Shown here: piece after piece, positions 7,619 through 15,681 of the stretch
Numbering within the stretch: the first letter of the stretch is position 1
How the letters are laid out: every line of letters starts with the position of its first letter
IMG/VR virus record: IMGVR_UViG_3300047472_000443
Coordinates: 1 to 54,064 of that record
Length of the DNA: 54,064 nucleotides
From: a virus
Strand: one strand, 5' to 3'
Position numbers and translations under genes: made by a program
Notes under the pieces: model-generated
Told to the model about the DNA's origin: nothing
Database searches by the model: none
Seen by the model: only the letters and a program-made list of their open reading frames with translations

Positions 7619-7962
7619 AAAAGTCCGAGGATCTTCTTCGGTTTCGCCATAGCGGCGGCCTTTGCCTGCCAATCAGCGCACGTCGCGAGGATCCCCTTCA
7701 CCCCCGCCTTGTTGGCGTTGGCCTTGTCGAGCTGTCCCGTCTGGCGATCGCCGAAGCTGATCCACTCGCCGCTCGAGGCATCAGCGGGGAGCGCTGCTCC
7801 CGGGGTCGGCTGCAGCAGCCCCGACGCTTCCACCATTTGGCCGCAAGGCAGCGCACCCTGGGTCAGCGCTATATGCGGTGCGCATGCAGAGAGCGGCGCG
7901 ACCAGCGCGATCGAGAGCTGGGTCAACCGATACTGAAGCACCAGGTGCAGTTTCAATCGCAT
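7615..7962 (-). CDS. Rz1-like outer-membrane spanin lipoprotein
   Basis: A 115-residue protein beginning MRLKLHLVLQYRLTQLSIAL with a lipobox-like LSAC (cysteine at about 27), as expected of an Rz1-type o-spanin that is lipidated and held in the outer membrane. Its start (7962) lies inside the Rz-like gene (7781-8254) in another frame and it runs 166 bases beyond that gene's end. The mature part is moderately proline-poor for an Rz1 and longer than the lambda protein. Identification rests on the lipobox and the overlapping arrangement. An ATG at 8010 in the same frame would hide the signal peptide, so 7962 is preferred. Confidence 0.65.
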   Translation of the reverse strand: MRLKLHLVLQYRLTQLSIALVAPLSACAPHIALTQGALPCGQMVEASGLLQPTPGAALPADASSGEWISFGDRQTGQLDKANANKAGVKGILATCADWQAKAAAMAKPKKILGLF

Positions 7963-8254
7963 GCGTGTTCTCCCGGGACAGCGCATCGATCGCGGCGATC
8001 GTGCGGGCATTGTCGGTGACGATGTGCAGGGTTTGCTGGGCGGCGCCGGCGGTCGCGGTGCTCGTCGCCGCTTCGACCTTGGCGGTCGCGGCTTTCACCT
8101 CGGCCACGTGGGCCCGGCCGAAGACGAGCCACCAGAGGAGGGCGATCGCGCCGATCGCGAGCCAGCCCGCGATCAAATACAGTATCGGTTTGACGAGGCG
8201 CGTTTCGGGGACGGCCGTCTCGACGACCTCCTCGGCTAGATTGACCAGGCTCAT
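7781..8254 (-). CDS. Rz-like inner-membrane spanin
   Basis: A 157-residue protein with one transmembrane segment (ILYLIAGWLAIGAIALLWWLVF, about 25-46) followed by an Ala/Glu-rich coiled-coil-like stretch (about 48-95). This is the layout of an i-spanin, which pairs with a lipoprotein to fuse inner and outer membranes at the end of lysis. The N-terminus is longer (about 24 residues) than in lambda Rz. Its ATG overlaps the stop of the upstream membrane-protein gene (ATGA), and the Rz1-like gene starts inside it. A cysteine near 125 (CMRTAY) could support dimers. Confidence 0.65.
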   Translation of the reverse strand: MSLVNLAEEVVETAVPETRLVKPILYLIAGWLAIGAIALLWWLVFGRAHVAEVKAATAKVEAATSTATAGAAQQTLHIVTDNARTIAAIDALSRENTHAIETAPGASVSVDPALDRAGRAALCMRTAYSADPGCAALRPNGGSVGAAAADPGSSAPR

Positions 8255-8559
8255 GGCCGAACCTCCGCCGGCACATCTTCATCCTGGCCGCCGTCCGTGT
8301 CGGCCGAGAGGCCATCGCGGCCGGCATGGATGCTCAGAGATCGCTTGCCGAGCACGTAGGAAAAGCCGGTAAGCGTGATGCCGATCAGCACGAGCGCACC
8401 GTAGAGCGCGTAGGCGATCGGCCACGGGCCATCGGACTTCTCGGCCGTCAACCGGGCCAGGTACCAGGCGAAGCCCGTCGTGGCGGCGCCGCCGGCGCCG
8501 AGAAAGAGCAATGCGATGAGCATGCGCCAATCGCGGGGCGGCCAGACAGGAGGGCTCAT
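8251..8559 (-). CDS. Small two-helix membrane protein of the lysis cassette
   Basis: A 102-residue protein with two hydrophobic helices (MLIALLFLGAGGAATTGFAWYL at about 13-34; AYALYGALVLIGITLTGFSYVL at about 48-70) and a charged C-terminal tail. It overlaps both neighbours by four bases (ATGA), between the M15 endopeptidase and Rz. It could be a second holin, an antiholin or a pinholin partner of the protein at 9202-9537. Confidence 0.6.
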   Translation of the reverse strand: MSPPVWPPRDWRMLIALLFLGAGGAATTGFAWYLARLTAEKSDGPWPIAYALYGALVLIGITLTGFSYVLGKRSLSIHAGRDGLSADTDGGQDEDVPAEVRP

Positions 8560-9023
8560 ATCCGCAGCCCTGACAGAGCGGCCTGCCCCCGCCCGCTGGG
8601 GATCGTCAGGATCTGGCGCCGCTGGGGCCCGTTCGGCCGACGCGAGACGTGAACCCAGCCGGACAACGGATCGCCCAGATGGTACGCCTCGAGGATCAGC
8701 TGATCGAAATCGAGATCGCTCTGCGCGATATCCTGAGCCAGCTCGTAGCGCGAACGACCATCGTTGATGTCGGCGGCTTGCCCAAGGACGTGCTGGCTGG
8801 TGTCGGCCGAGCCGACGAGCCGGTTGACGGGCAGGCTGCGGAAGCCGCTGGTAAGAATAAGCGGCCGGCCGACCTTGCGTCGCAACGGCTCAAGAATATT
8901 GGCGCAGAGCGACCGTGCGTTTGCCAACGCGATCGACCCCATGACGTTCACGATACCGTGCGCAACGGCGGTTTCACTATGCTCGAACTCGGCACGCGAA
9001 AAATTGGGAGAGAGCATTTCCAT
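8556..9023 (-). CDS. M15-family peptidase endolysin
   Basis: A 155-residue D-Ala-D-Ala carboxypeptidase-like protein (peptidase M15_3). The zinc ligands are visible as H78 and D85 in SQHVLGQAADI and H125 in GWVHVSR. The SGFRS...VNRLVG block (about 59-71) is typical of phage L-Ala-D-Glu or D-Ala-D-Ala endopeptidases. It would cleave peptidoglycan cross-links or stems during lysis. A GGAG lies 7 bases before the ATG. It is the main lysin of the late operon, with holin genes on both sides. Confidence 0.85.
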   Translation of the reverse strand: MEMLSPNFSRAEFEHSETAVAHGIVNVMGSIALANARSLCANILEPLRRKVGRPLILTSGFRSLPVNRLVGSADTSQHVLGQAADINDGRSRYELAQDIAQSDLDFDQLILEAYHLGDPLSGWVHVSRRPNGPQRRQILTIPSGRGQAALSGLRI

Positions 9024-9047
9024 CGGGGTCTCCTTCAGGAGTGAAAT

Positions 9048-9212
9048 TCAGAGGTGCTCGATCACCAGGTGCAGCGGCGCCGGCGGCGCTTCGCGGCCGA
9101 GCTCGATGACGAATTCGCGCGCGATCTCCGCGGCGACCTCGTCGTAAACCTGCGCCACGCCGATCACGCCCGCGGCGAGCGCGTCGATCGGCGCCGATGG
9201 TTCATTCGCCAC
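9048..9212 (-). CDS. 54-residue small protein between holin and lysin
   Basis: A GTG-start ORF whose first codons overlap the last 11 bases of the holin gene and which ends 24 bases before the endolysin ATG. The product (MANEPSAPIDALAAGVIGVA...REAPPAPLHLVIEHL) is helical in its first half. No function is recognised. Tight packing in an operon of overlapping genes supports it. Confidence 0.55.
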   Translation of the reverse strand: MANEPSAPIDALAAGVIGVAQVYDEVAAEIAREFVIELGREAPPAPLHLVIEHL

Positions 9213-9537
9213 CGGAAACGACATCCAGGGCGGCCTTGAAGCGCTTCTCGAAATGCTCGCGCGCGATGCGGATCAGGCGCTGCGAGGTCACCGCGGTCAT
9301 CGCGCCGGCGACGCTCGCATTGGTCCCATGCAGATGCAGGGCCTCCGAGATGGCAATCGCCATTACCGCGATCAGGCCGAGCTGGAGCAGATCGCCAAGG
9401 ATGCTGCGCCAAGTCATCGGCGTGCCGTTCTTCAGCATCTCACCATATTTCGCGGCCGTGCCGAGAAGTACGCCCATTGCAGGCGCGGCGATGCGCGCGA
9501 TCGCCGCCAAAAGCGGCTCGCCCCAACCGTTTGTCAT
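9202..9537 (-). CDS. Holin
   Basis: A 111-residue membrane protein with a hydrophobic N-terminal helix (LLAAIARIAAPAMGVLLG), a central helix (LLQLGLIAVMAIAISEAL) and a third weakly hydrophobic segment (SVAGAMTAVTS), ending in a basic tail. Size, helix number and position upstream of the endolysin fit a three-helix LydA/lambda-type holin that sets the lysis time by forming inner-membrane holes. A dual start is possible (M1 and an internal ATG at about residue 21), but the codons do not prove it. Confidence 0.65.
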   Translation of the reverse strand: MTNGWGEPLLAAIARIAAPAMGVLLGTAAKYGEMLKNGTPMTWRSILGDLLQLGLIAVMAIAISEALHLHGTNASVAGAMTAVTSQRLIRIAREHFEKRFKAALDVVSGGE

Positions 9538-9628
9538 TATGAATCCCCGCTGTTCGCGGCTCAGGCGAGGCCGAGCTGCTTTATTGACGACGCGAGCGAC
9601 GTCAGCCGGTGCGAAACCAATCTCGAAT

Positions 9629-11446
9629 TTAATCGACGACCTTCATGATCGCCATCTGGCTCAGAGTGATCGTTACATCGACGGGCGTCGTCGTCTTGCC
9701 AGCAATCGTATAATTGAGTGTGGCAGAAGTGATCGGCCCAGTGTCTCCGGTGCCGACAAGGCCAGCATTCCCGGAAATCTCGGTTTGATATGCCGCGTGG
9801 CTGCCATCGTAATAAGCGTTCTTGATGAACATCGGATAGGCGGAATTGTTGCCATAGCCTGCGCCGGTCCCGGCGAGGCCGGCGTTTATCGTGGCATTCG
9901 GGTGGGCCGACGTGGCGATGATACCGGTCAAGGCCGCGTTATAGATATCGCCGGCCGCGATCACGAGCTTGGTGCGCGCCATCGCCCGCAGATTGTCAGT
10001 GTTTGGGGCAATGCCAGCCGTAAGGATCGCGTTGGTTTTCGCCAAAAACTGGAGAGACCAGTCGGCAGTAGGGTTGCCGGTGATGTGGATTGCGACCTCA
10101 TTGCCCGAGTTCCCACCGGCGCCGCATGTCACGGTGTACTGCATTCCGGTGAAATTGGTGGTGATGAAACGGAAGCCGTTGGGAACCGTGCCGCTGGTCG
10201 GCGCGGTGGGAGAATAGTCACCACCGGTGCAGGTGGTGAAGGTGCCGTTCTGGGTCAGCGCTGCACCGACCGTGGCCTGTGTTGCCGTCGTGACGATCGA
10301 TGAGCCATAATCATAGGTGGCAGGGATGACGGCTCCGACACGAGCGGCGATCTGTTGACCTTCTGCAACGGCGAATGTCGAGGTTTGATGAAGGCCATCC
10401 GGCGCAAAGCCAGCCTTGATCTGATAATTGGTCGTGTCGCTGAGAACGGCAGTTACGGGATCGTTGAACGTATCAACACCGATGACATGCGTGTTCGCAT
10501 AGGCGGCGTTGCCGCTATCGTAGCTATACCGCAGCAGGCTCCCGGCATAGCTGGCGAACTGGCTGGGATTGCTCGCGACACTGTTGATGGCGCCCAGCGT
10601 GGTGGTGCCGCGTCGCGTGTCGTTGATCAGGATGATCGTCTTGGGCAGTCCGCCATAGAGCGGGAGAGGCTGATCGGTCGCCTCGCCGTTCGGGCGATAA
10701 TTCGGATAGGGGAAGCCGGGCGTGGTCAGCGCGGTGATCGCCGCGCCCATCGCGGTCAAATCCGTGCTCGCTCCCGAGCTGTTGGTCCCGAGCGGGCCGA
10801 GAAAGATAATGGCCGCTTCGTTCGCAGCGGTCTCGGCGATCGTGCTACCGCCAGTATAGCCAATCGTGACGCCCGACGTCGAAGATACGGTCTGCGCGGC
10901 GCCGTCGATCGTATAGACGCCGCTGCCGCCGCTGGTACCGCTGACGAAAGCCGTGATATTGGCGGTGGTGATCGCGCCTTGGGCAAGGATGCGCGTGGTG
11001 CCGGGCAGGATCGGGTAGCTGCCCGCGCCGACAGTGATCGTGGCCTGATTGCCAGTGATCGACACAGTCGAGGTGTTGACGCTGATCGCGCGCGGCCAGC
11101 CAAGGGCCTGTGCGGCGGTTTCGCCGCCAATGCCCATGTTGATCTGACTTCCGAACCTGATCCGGTTGCCCAGATAGGTCGGAACTTGCGTGTAGGACGT
11201 GCTCAGGCCGAGCGTCTGATTGCTGCCAGCATTCGTGCCCGAAACTACCGCACCGCCGCCCATGGCGGTACGGCTGTCCCCCTGCATGGGGATCATGTGC
11301 AGATTGTACGGCTGGATGAAGGCTGGGCCGGAAGGATGAAAGATCGCCGACCTGAGAGGTGGCGTGGTGACCGGCCCGGCGAGCGCCGCAGCCGCCAGTC
11401 CAGCCGATCCGGCAAGAAAGACCGAGCCCTTGAGCAGCGCGCGCAT
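9629..11446 (-). CDS. SGNH/GDSL-like hydrolase with signal peptide, tail-associated
   Basis: A 605-residue protein. The N-terminus is a textbook Sec signal (MRALLKGSVFLAGSAGLAAA, cleavage near ALA-GP). SGNH features are the block-I GDS (S58 in MQGDSRT), a glycine in MGIGGET (about 107), N222 in GTN, and the D350/H353 pair in APDGLHQ. Such enzymes de-O-acetylate surface polysaccharides. A beta-rich insertion (about 120-200) separates blocks II and III, and the C-terminal 200 residues look like a fibre or spike module. A secreted signal on a virion tail gene is unusual; the protein may instead modify the lysogen's own envelope. Confidence 0.7.
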   Translation of the reverse strand: MRALLKGSVFLAGSAGLAAAALAGPVTTPPLRSAIFHPSGPAFIQPYNLHMIPMQGDSRTAMGGGAVVSGTNAGSNQTLGLSTSYTQVPTYLGNRIRFGSQINMGIGGETAAQALGWPRAISVNTSTVSITGNQATITVGAGSYPILPGTTRILAQGAITTANITAFVSGTSGGSGVYTIDGAAQTVSSTSGVTIGYTGGSTIAETAANEAAIIFLGPLGTNSSGASTDLTAMGAAITALTTPGFPYPNYRPNGEATDQPLPLYGGLPKTIILINDTRRGTTTLGAINSVASNPSQFASYAGSLLRYSYDSGNAAYANTHVIGVDTFNDPVTAVLSDTTNYQIKAGFAPDGLHQTSTFAVAEGQQIAARVGAVIPATYDYGSSIVTTATQATVGAALTQNGTFTTCTGGDYSPTAPTSGTVPNGFRFITTNFTGMQYTVTCGAGGNSGNEVAIHITGNPTADWSLQFLAKTNAILTAGIAPNTDNLRAMARTKLVIAAGDIYNAALTGIIATSAHPNATINAGLAGTGAGYGNNSAYPMFIKNAYYDGSHAAYQTEISGNAGLVGTGDTGPITSATLNYTIAGKTTTPVDVTITLSQMAIMKVVD

Positions 11447-11447
11447 C

Positions 11448-12425
11448 CTAGTTCGCCTGAGTGACTTCGGCCGCGACCGTGAATGTCTCTGCCGAGGTTG
11501 GGGTATAAGCGGCGCGCGCCTCGATCAAAGCATAGAGGTTGGCGCTGCCCGAGGTCGAGAACCCGCAGACGTTCCGGCTCGGCGCGGCCGATCCCTTCGC
11601 GCCATCGGTAAATGCCAGATCCATGACGATGTCGACGTAGCAGATATGGAGCGCCGCCACGCCGCTGACCAGGAAGACGCCGTTGTCCCCGTTGGTGATC
11701 GTCGCCGGGATATTGCGGAAGATGTGAACCCGGAAGGTGGCGTTCGTCAGGGTTGCCGACGATTTGGTGAGGCGCAGGCCGGTGAGCCAGCCATTGGCGC
11801 CAGTCACCCGCGCGGCGCCAGTGATGGTGATCGGGACAACCGAACCAGCGGTGGTGCTGTTCGCGACCAGATCGCCAGAAGCGTAGACCGCGGTATCGGC
11901 AGGACGATTGAATGAGCCGCCGACGATCGGCGCCTGTTCCGCTGTGATGACAGGGCGGCCGTTGTCGACCCCCTGGGTCGAGATAACATCGGCCGAAGGC
12001 GTGCCAGCCGTGCCGGGCGCGGCCTGCTTGGCCGAGGTCGCGGCGCCATTCGGCAGCGGTAGCGCGCCGTTGATGTTGACATACTGGCGCCCGCTGGCGT
12101 CGGTCAGGAAGCGCCGAAGGTTGGTGCCATCCCAGCCGCCGGTGACCGCGATCGTCGTCGGGATCGTGGTCGATCCGTTCGTGCCGGTATAGCTGGGGTC
12201 TCCACCGCTTCCAGGGGTTCCGGCGCAGCCGCTATCGCAGATGAAATGCCCCGGGTTCGCTGAGGTGAGAAATTCGGTCGCCGTGTGGTCGACCAGCATG
12301 GCGCCGACACCCGGCACCTTGTTGCCCACGGCGTTATTGACCTGTGGCACGTTGGTTTGCGCAATCGACGGCGCGCAAGACAAGAGCGCGAGCGCCAAGG
12401 CGCCCGCGCGGAGCAGGTTTTTCAT
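11448..12425 (-). CDS. Tail-region protein with signal peptide, function unknown
   Basis: A 325-residue protein starting MKNLLRAGALALALLSCAPS, a Sec signal with possible lipobox (LLSC) or cleavage after AQ. The body is rich in G, T, S and A and predicted to be beta, as in fibre and receptor-binding proteins; the last 170 residues resemble a jelly-roll-like domain. Its stop lies one base before the next gene. Together with the adjacent hydrolase it forms a pair of apparently exported products inside the tail-fibre cluster. Confidence 0.55.
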   Translation of the reverse strand: MKNLLRAGALALALLSCAPSIAQTNVPQVNNAVGNKVPGVGAMLVDHTATEFLTSANPGHFICDSGCAGTPGSGGDPSYTGTNGSTTIPTTIAVTGGWDGTNLRRFLTDASGRQYVNINGALPLPNGAATSAKQAAPGTAGTPSADVISTQGVDNGRPVITAEQAPIVGGSFNRPADTAVYASGDLVANSTTAGSVVPITITGAARVTGANGWLTGLRLTKSSATLTNATFRVHIFRNIPATITNGDNGVFLVSGVAALHICYVDIVMDLAFTDGAKGSAAPSRNVCGFSTSGSANLYALIEARAAYTPTSAETFTVAAEVTQAN

Positions 12426-12448
12426 CGTGGATCCTTTGATGTGGGTTG

Positions 12449-13330
12449 CTAGGCCGCCAGGGCCTGGATCGCTTTCACCCAGTCAGGCTTGTCCTGGATT
12501 GCCGCGAAGGCCGACGCGGCGAGTACGTCATGGCCTCCGGAGGCCCCGGTACCCCGGGTGCGAACGCTGTTGAGGTGATAGTCCCCGGGCGGGCTATTGT
12601 AGGCCGACCAGCACCAGGAGCCGATCGCCTCTTGACCGGCGCCGTTGCCGATCAAGCCACGCATGTAGGCAAGGTTGTCGACATAAATGATGTCGAGACC
12701 AAGCGCCAAGGCGTCCTGCACGGCGAGCCTCTGGAGCGTGCGCCAGTTGCTCGCGGTACCCAGTTCGGCGTTGAGCGTATCTCCGCCCGGATAGTTTTGC
12801 ATATGCTCACCCATCACGATGAGGCGCTTGCAGCCGGCCGCGGTGGCCGCGGCGATCATAGACGCGAAGTCGGCCTCGCCATCCATCGTGACGGCGGTCC
12901 CGCTGGCGGGAGCCGAGCCCAGGGCCGGCACCGTTACCGTGTCGGACGAGATCGCCGTGATCTTCCGCTTTTGGCCCCCGATGATGATACCGGAGCCGCT
13001 GGAATATTGAGCGCCGAAGCCCGCCTGCAGGGGCACGACCGTCGATGTCGCCCCCGCCGCTACGGTTGTCGTCCCATTGTTGTTGTTGGTCCCGGCCCGG
13101 ATGAAGGCGAAATCCGGTTTGCCGTATTTCGAAAAAGCGTTGTTCCGCCCGACCATCTGGCCGGTGCTGGTCCCCGGTATCGCGAAGTTGCGAGCGATGA
13201 CCGGGACGCCATAGGCAGCCTCAATCAATCCCTTCAGCACGAAGAGCCATTCGTCAGTCGAGGTCAGCCCGTAGAGCGGGGCAGCGTGCGAAAGGCTGTC
13301 GCCCTGCGCGACGATGTAGAGCGGCGCCAT
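12449..13330 (-). CDS. SGNH/GDSL-like hydrolase, tail-associated
   Basis: A 293-residue protein with block-I GDSL (S12 in VAQGDSLSH), block-III GTN (in RAGTNNNNG, about 79-81) and a C-terminal histidine in GGHDVLAAS (about 269) as likely catalytic base. It has no signal peptide, unlike the larger hydrolase at 9629. Phage tail esterases of this fold strip acetyl groups from capsule or O-antigen. A beta insertion lies between blocks III and V (about 95-150). It is packed between two fibre-like genes. Confidence 0.75.
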   Translation of the reverse strand: MAPLYIVAQGDSLSHAAPLYGLTSTDEWLFVLKGLIEAAYGVPVIARNFAIPGTSTGQMVGRNNAFSKYGKPDFAFIRAGTNNNNGTTTVAAGATSTVVPLQAGFGAQYSSGSGIIIGGQKRKITAISSDTVTVPALGSAPASGTAVTMDGEADFASMIAAATAAGCKRLIVMGEHMQNYPGGDTLNAELGTASNWRTLQRLAVQDALALGLDIIYVDNLAYMRGLIGNGAGQEAIGSWCWSAYNSPPGDYHLNSVRTRGTGASGGHDVLAASAFAAIQDKPDWVKAIQALAA

Positions 13331-13331
13331 G

Positions 13332-14228
13332 TTATTGCTCTCCGATCGGCTTGATCATCATCGTGCCGGTGCCGCTATAGGCGACGCGATAGCCATCGGG
13401 GACGGGCGCCGGAAACATGAACGGACCGGAGACGCCCGCCGCGACTGTGAACCGGGCAATCTCGATCGTGTCCGAGCCCAGGTTAGAATAAACGAGAATG
13501 TCACCGGCAATGCTGGCGTGCACGTTCTTGTAATAGAAGCCGGTAAACTGCGAGAAATCGAGACCACTATTGATGCCGAATGAGGTTGGCGTGGTGGTCA
13601 GCAAGGTCCAGACGGCATCGATATTCATACCGCGCTTCGGCGCCGAATAGCCTGCCGACGCGTCGACCAACCAACCAAGCAGCGTGAGCGTGCGATCCAC
13701 GAGAGGATCCGCGGGGATCTCGATCTCCACGTATTTCTCGCCGTCACCGAGATCGGTTCCCAACGTAATGTCTCGATAGACGCCCCTGAGCGCATGCGGC
13801 TGCTGCGTGTCCGTGATAAGCGCCTGGCTGTAGTCCGGCTTGACCGGATAGCAGTCGATGCGGGCGCTAAAAGGCGTCGGCATATTTGCCGCGCCAAGGC
13901 CGCGCGAAAGTCGAAGGCCGACCCTCGGCCCGCGAATGAACGCACCAACCTTCAGCCAATTCTGAAAAGTCGTTGAAGCCGGCACCGTGCAGACCAGGCC
14001 GCTTTGCGTGCCGTCGTCATTGTCCCGCAGCTTGGCGTTGTAGTTAAAGGTCGCCGCGCCAAAGGTGGTGACCATAGTGCTGGGCGCGCTGACCAGCGTG
14101 TTCGAAATGGGAACGGCCAAGACCCGGGCGGAAGCAAGGCGTAGGGCCGTCATCTCGCCAGTGAGCGTCGCCAGGGTCTCTGCAAGCTTGTTGCGGGCGG
14201 CACCATATGCGGGGGCATTGAAACCCAT
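13332..14228 (-). CDS. Tail-fibre-region protein, function unknown
   Basis: A 298-residue protein. A helical start (LAETLATLTGEMTALRLASA) is followed by a long beta-rich part with aromatic and glycine residues, and a short beta C-terminal domain (about 215-298). It has no signal peptide. Position between fibre genes suggests a virion surface or receptor-binding role. Confidence 0.5.
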   Translation of the reverse strand: MGFNAPAYGAARNKLAETLATLTGEMTALRLASARVLAVPISNTLVSAPSTMVTTFGAATFNYNAKLRDNDDGTQSGLVCTVPASTTFQNWLKVGAFIRGPRVGLRLSRGLGAANMPTPFSARIDCYPVKPDYSQALITDTQQPHALRGVYRDITLGTDLGDGEKYVEIEIPADPLVDRTLTLLGWLVDASAGYSAPKRGMNIDAVWTLLTTTPTSFGINSGLDFSQFTGFYYKNVHASIAGDILVYSNLGSDTIEIARFTVAAGVSGPFMFPAPVPDGYRVAYSGTGTMMIKPIGEQ

Positions 14229-14232
14229 TGGA

Positions 14233-14742
14233 TCAAGCCCTCATGATGGTGATGGCATCGCCGACGTTGAGGCCGACGATGAAAAGGTCGCCTTTGGGGC
14301 ATTCTCGCCCGACATACGGGTTGGGAACCCCGCCGATCATGTCGAAGCCCGTTGTGTCCCCGGGGGCGAGAACGAACGTGCAGTCCGCTGGCGGGTTGAA
14401 GACCAATGCCTTGCGATTGGGATCGTCGGGCACGATCGGCGTGGTGCCGTCGATATGCTCCTCGGTGAGCGAGGGGATCGAGGCCTTGGTGTAGAGCAGC
14501 GGCGCCGCGATCGCGTCGATCCTTGCGCCGAGGGTGGCGAGAACATCTTCGATCATGTTGAGCACATCCCAGGCAGGCTGCTGGAGCAGCGCGATGAAGG
14601 CTTCGGGCGTGTTTTCGTCGATCAGGCCGGCATCGAACGCAACCTGTTGCGCCGACCGCCCGATCGGCCCGGGCGTGCCCAGGAAGAGGCTGGTCTGACG
14701 ATCGCCGTTGATCACGGTGATACGGGTTCCACCGGCGCTCAA
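14233..14742 (-). CDS. Tail-fibre-region protein, function unknown
   Basis: A 169-residue protein. The start is a TTG overlapping the TGA of the upstream gene (TTGA), consistent with coupling. A helical stretch (about 25-80) is followed by a compact beta C-terminus with DNPNR-like turns. No family is recognised. Confidence 0.5.
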   Translation of the reverse strand: MSAGGTRITVINGDRQTSLFLGTPGPIGRSAQQVAFDAGLIDENTPEAFIALLQQPAWDVLNMIEDVLATLGARIDAIAAPLLYTKASIPSLTEEHIDGTTPIVPDDPNRKALVFNPPADCTFVLAPGDTTGFDMIGGVPNPYVGRECPKGDLFIVGLNVGDAITIMRA

Positions 14743-15071
14743 AGCGTCACCCGCGCGCTGAAGAAAACCCGCACCGTCTCGGTGGAGCTGGAGAAATCTC
14801 CGTTCCCGTCACGGTACCGAATATCCCAGGTCCACCAGCCGGTGACGAAGTCGGTAGTCTCGCAACGGAGGTCGAAGCGGCCCCGATTTGCCGTCTGATC
14901 GAGGATAGCGACCGCGAGCTGCACGCGGCGATCGTTGTCCGGGCTCAGCAGCGTGCTGGTCGGGGTGATCAAGGCATCGGTCAAGTCGACAGGAGCGCCC
15001 GAGCCATCTTCATATGTGCATTCCGCATAGAAGGTGTCCCCCACCTTCGTTGAATAGATGGGGCTGGCCAT
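14739..15071 (-). CDS. Small beta-rich tail protein
   Basis: A 110-residue protein with an immunoglobulin-like or BppU-type pattern (VGDTFYAECTYEDGSGAPVDLTDA then WTWDIRYRDGNGD). Proteins like this form N-terminal attachment domains of tail-fibre accessory proteins. ATG 15071 is chosen over the TTG at 15074 because AGAGGAGG ends 7 bases upstream. Confidence 0.6.
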   Translation of the reverse strand: MASPIYSTKVGDTFYAECTYEDGSGAPVDLTDALITPTSTLLSPDNDRRVQLAVAILDQTANRGRFDLRCETTDFVTGWWTWDIRYRDGNGDFSSSTETVRVFFSARVTL

Positions 15072-15099
15072 CAAAGACCTCCTCTTGAAGGGAGCGATT

Positions 15100-15681
15100 T
15101 CAGGCCGGGTAACCGGCGGTGATATCGATGGCGGCGACGGCGTCGGTCGTGGTCGCGGCGTTGATCAGAGCGCGCAGAGCAACAGATGCGCTCTTGCAGG
15201 CGGCGAGATAGCTGCTGACTTCATAGCCAAGATCGACCAGCTGCTCGGCGGTCATGTCCTGTGCGCTGTTGTCGGCCATGATGAAAGTGATCGGGAACGG
15301 CTGCCCTGCCGCGATCTTGATTGCCGCCATGGTCGCGTATTTGTCGATCCAAGTCTGACTGGCTTCGTCGGTCTGAACGCGGCCGAGCGTTGTGTTGCAG
15401 CCTGCCACCATCCGTCGCCGGCAGATTTCCTTCGCTTCGCTCCAGCGCACCGTCTTCGCTGCTGCCAGCAATACCGCAGGGTCATAGGTGCGGGCCCGAA
15501 AGCCGATGACCGCCCCGGCGAGGTACGTCTCGATGTCCTCGACATCCCCGCTGCCGGTGTAGGCGATCGCAGCCGTTCCGTCGGTGAACGGTCCGGCCAT
15601 TATCGCATCCGCCGATGGCGCGCGCCGGCGCTGGAGCGTCTCGCCGGTCGCCGTGTCGTAGACACAACCCTGCGCGATCAT
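15100..15681 (-). CDS. DUF4376-like tail-fibre assembly protein
   Basis: A 193-residue protein whose C-terminal half resembles the DUF4376 domain of phage fibre-assembly or fibre-associated proteins (WSEAKEICRRRMVAGCNTTL, then the helix around DEASQTWIDKYA). The N-terminal 70 residues carry a short beta domain. Its ATG overlaps the stop of the Ala/Ser-rich fibre gene (ATGA). Confidence 0.6.
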   Translation of the reverse strand: MIAQGCVYDTATGETLQRRRAPSADAIMAGPFTDGTAAIAYTGSGDVEDIETYLAGAVIGFRARTYDPAVLLAAAKTVRWSEAKEICRRRMVAGCNTTLGRVQTDEASQTWIDKYATMAAIKIAAGQPFPITFIMADNSAQDMTAEQLVDLGYEVSSYLAACKSASVALRALINAATTTDAVAAIDITAGYPA

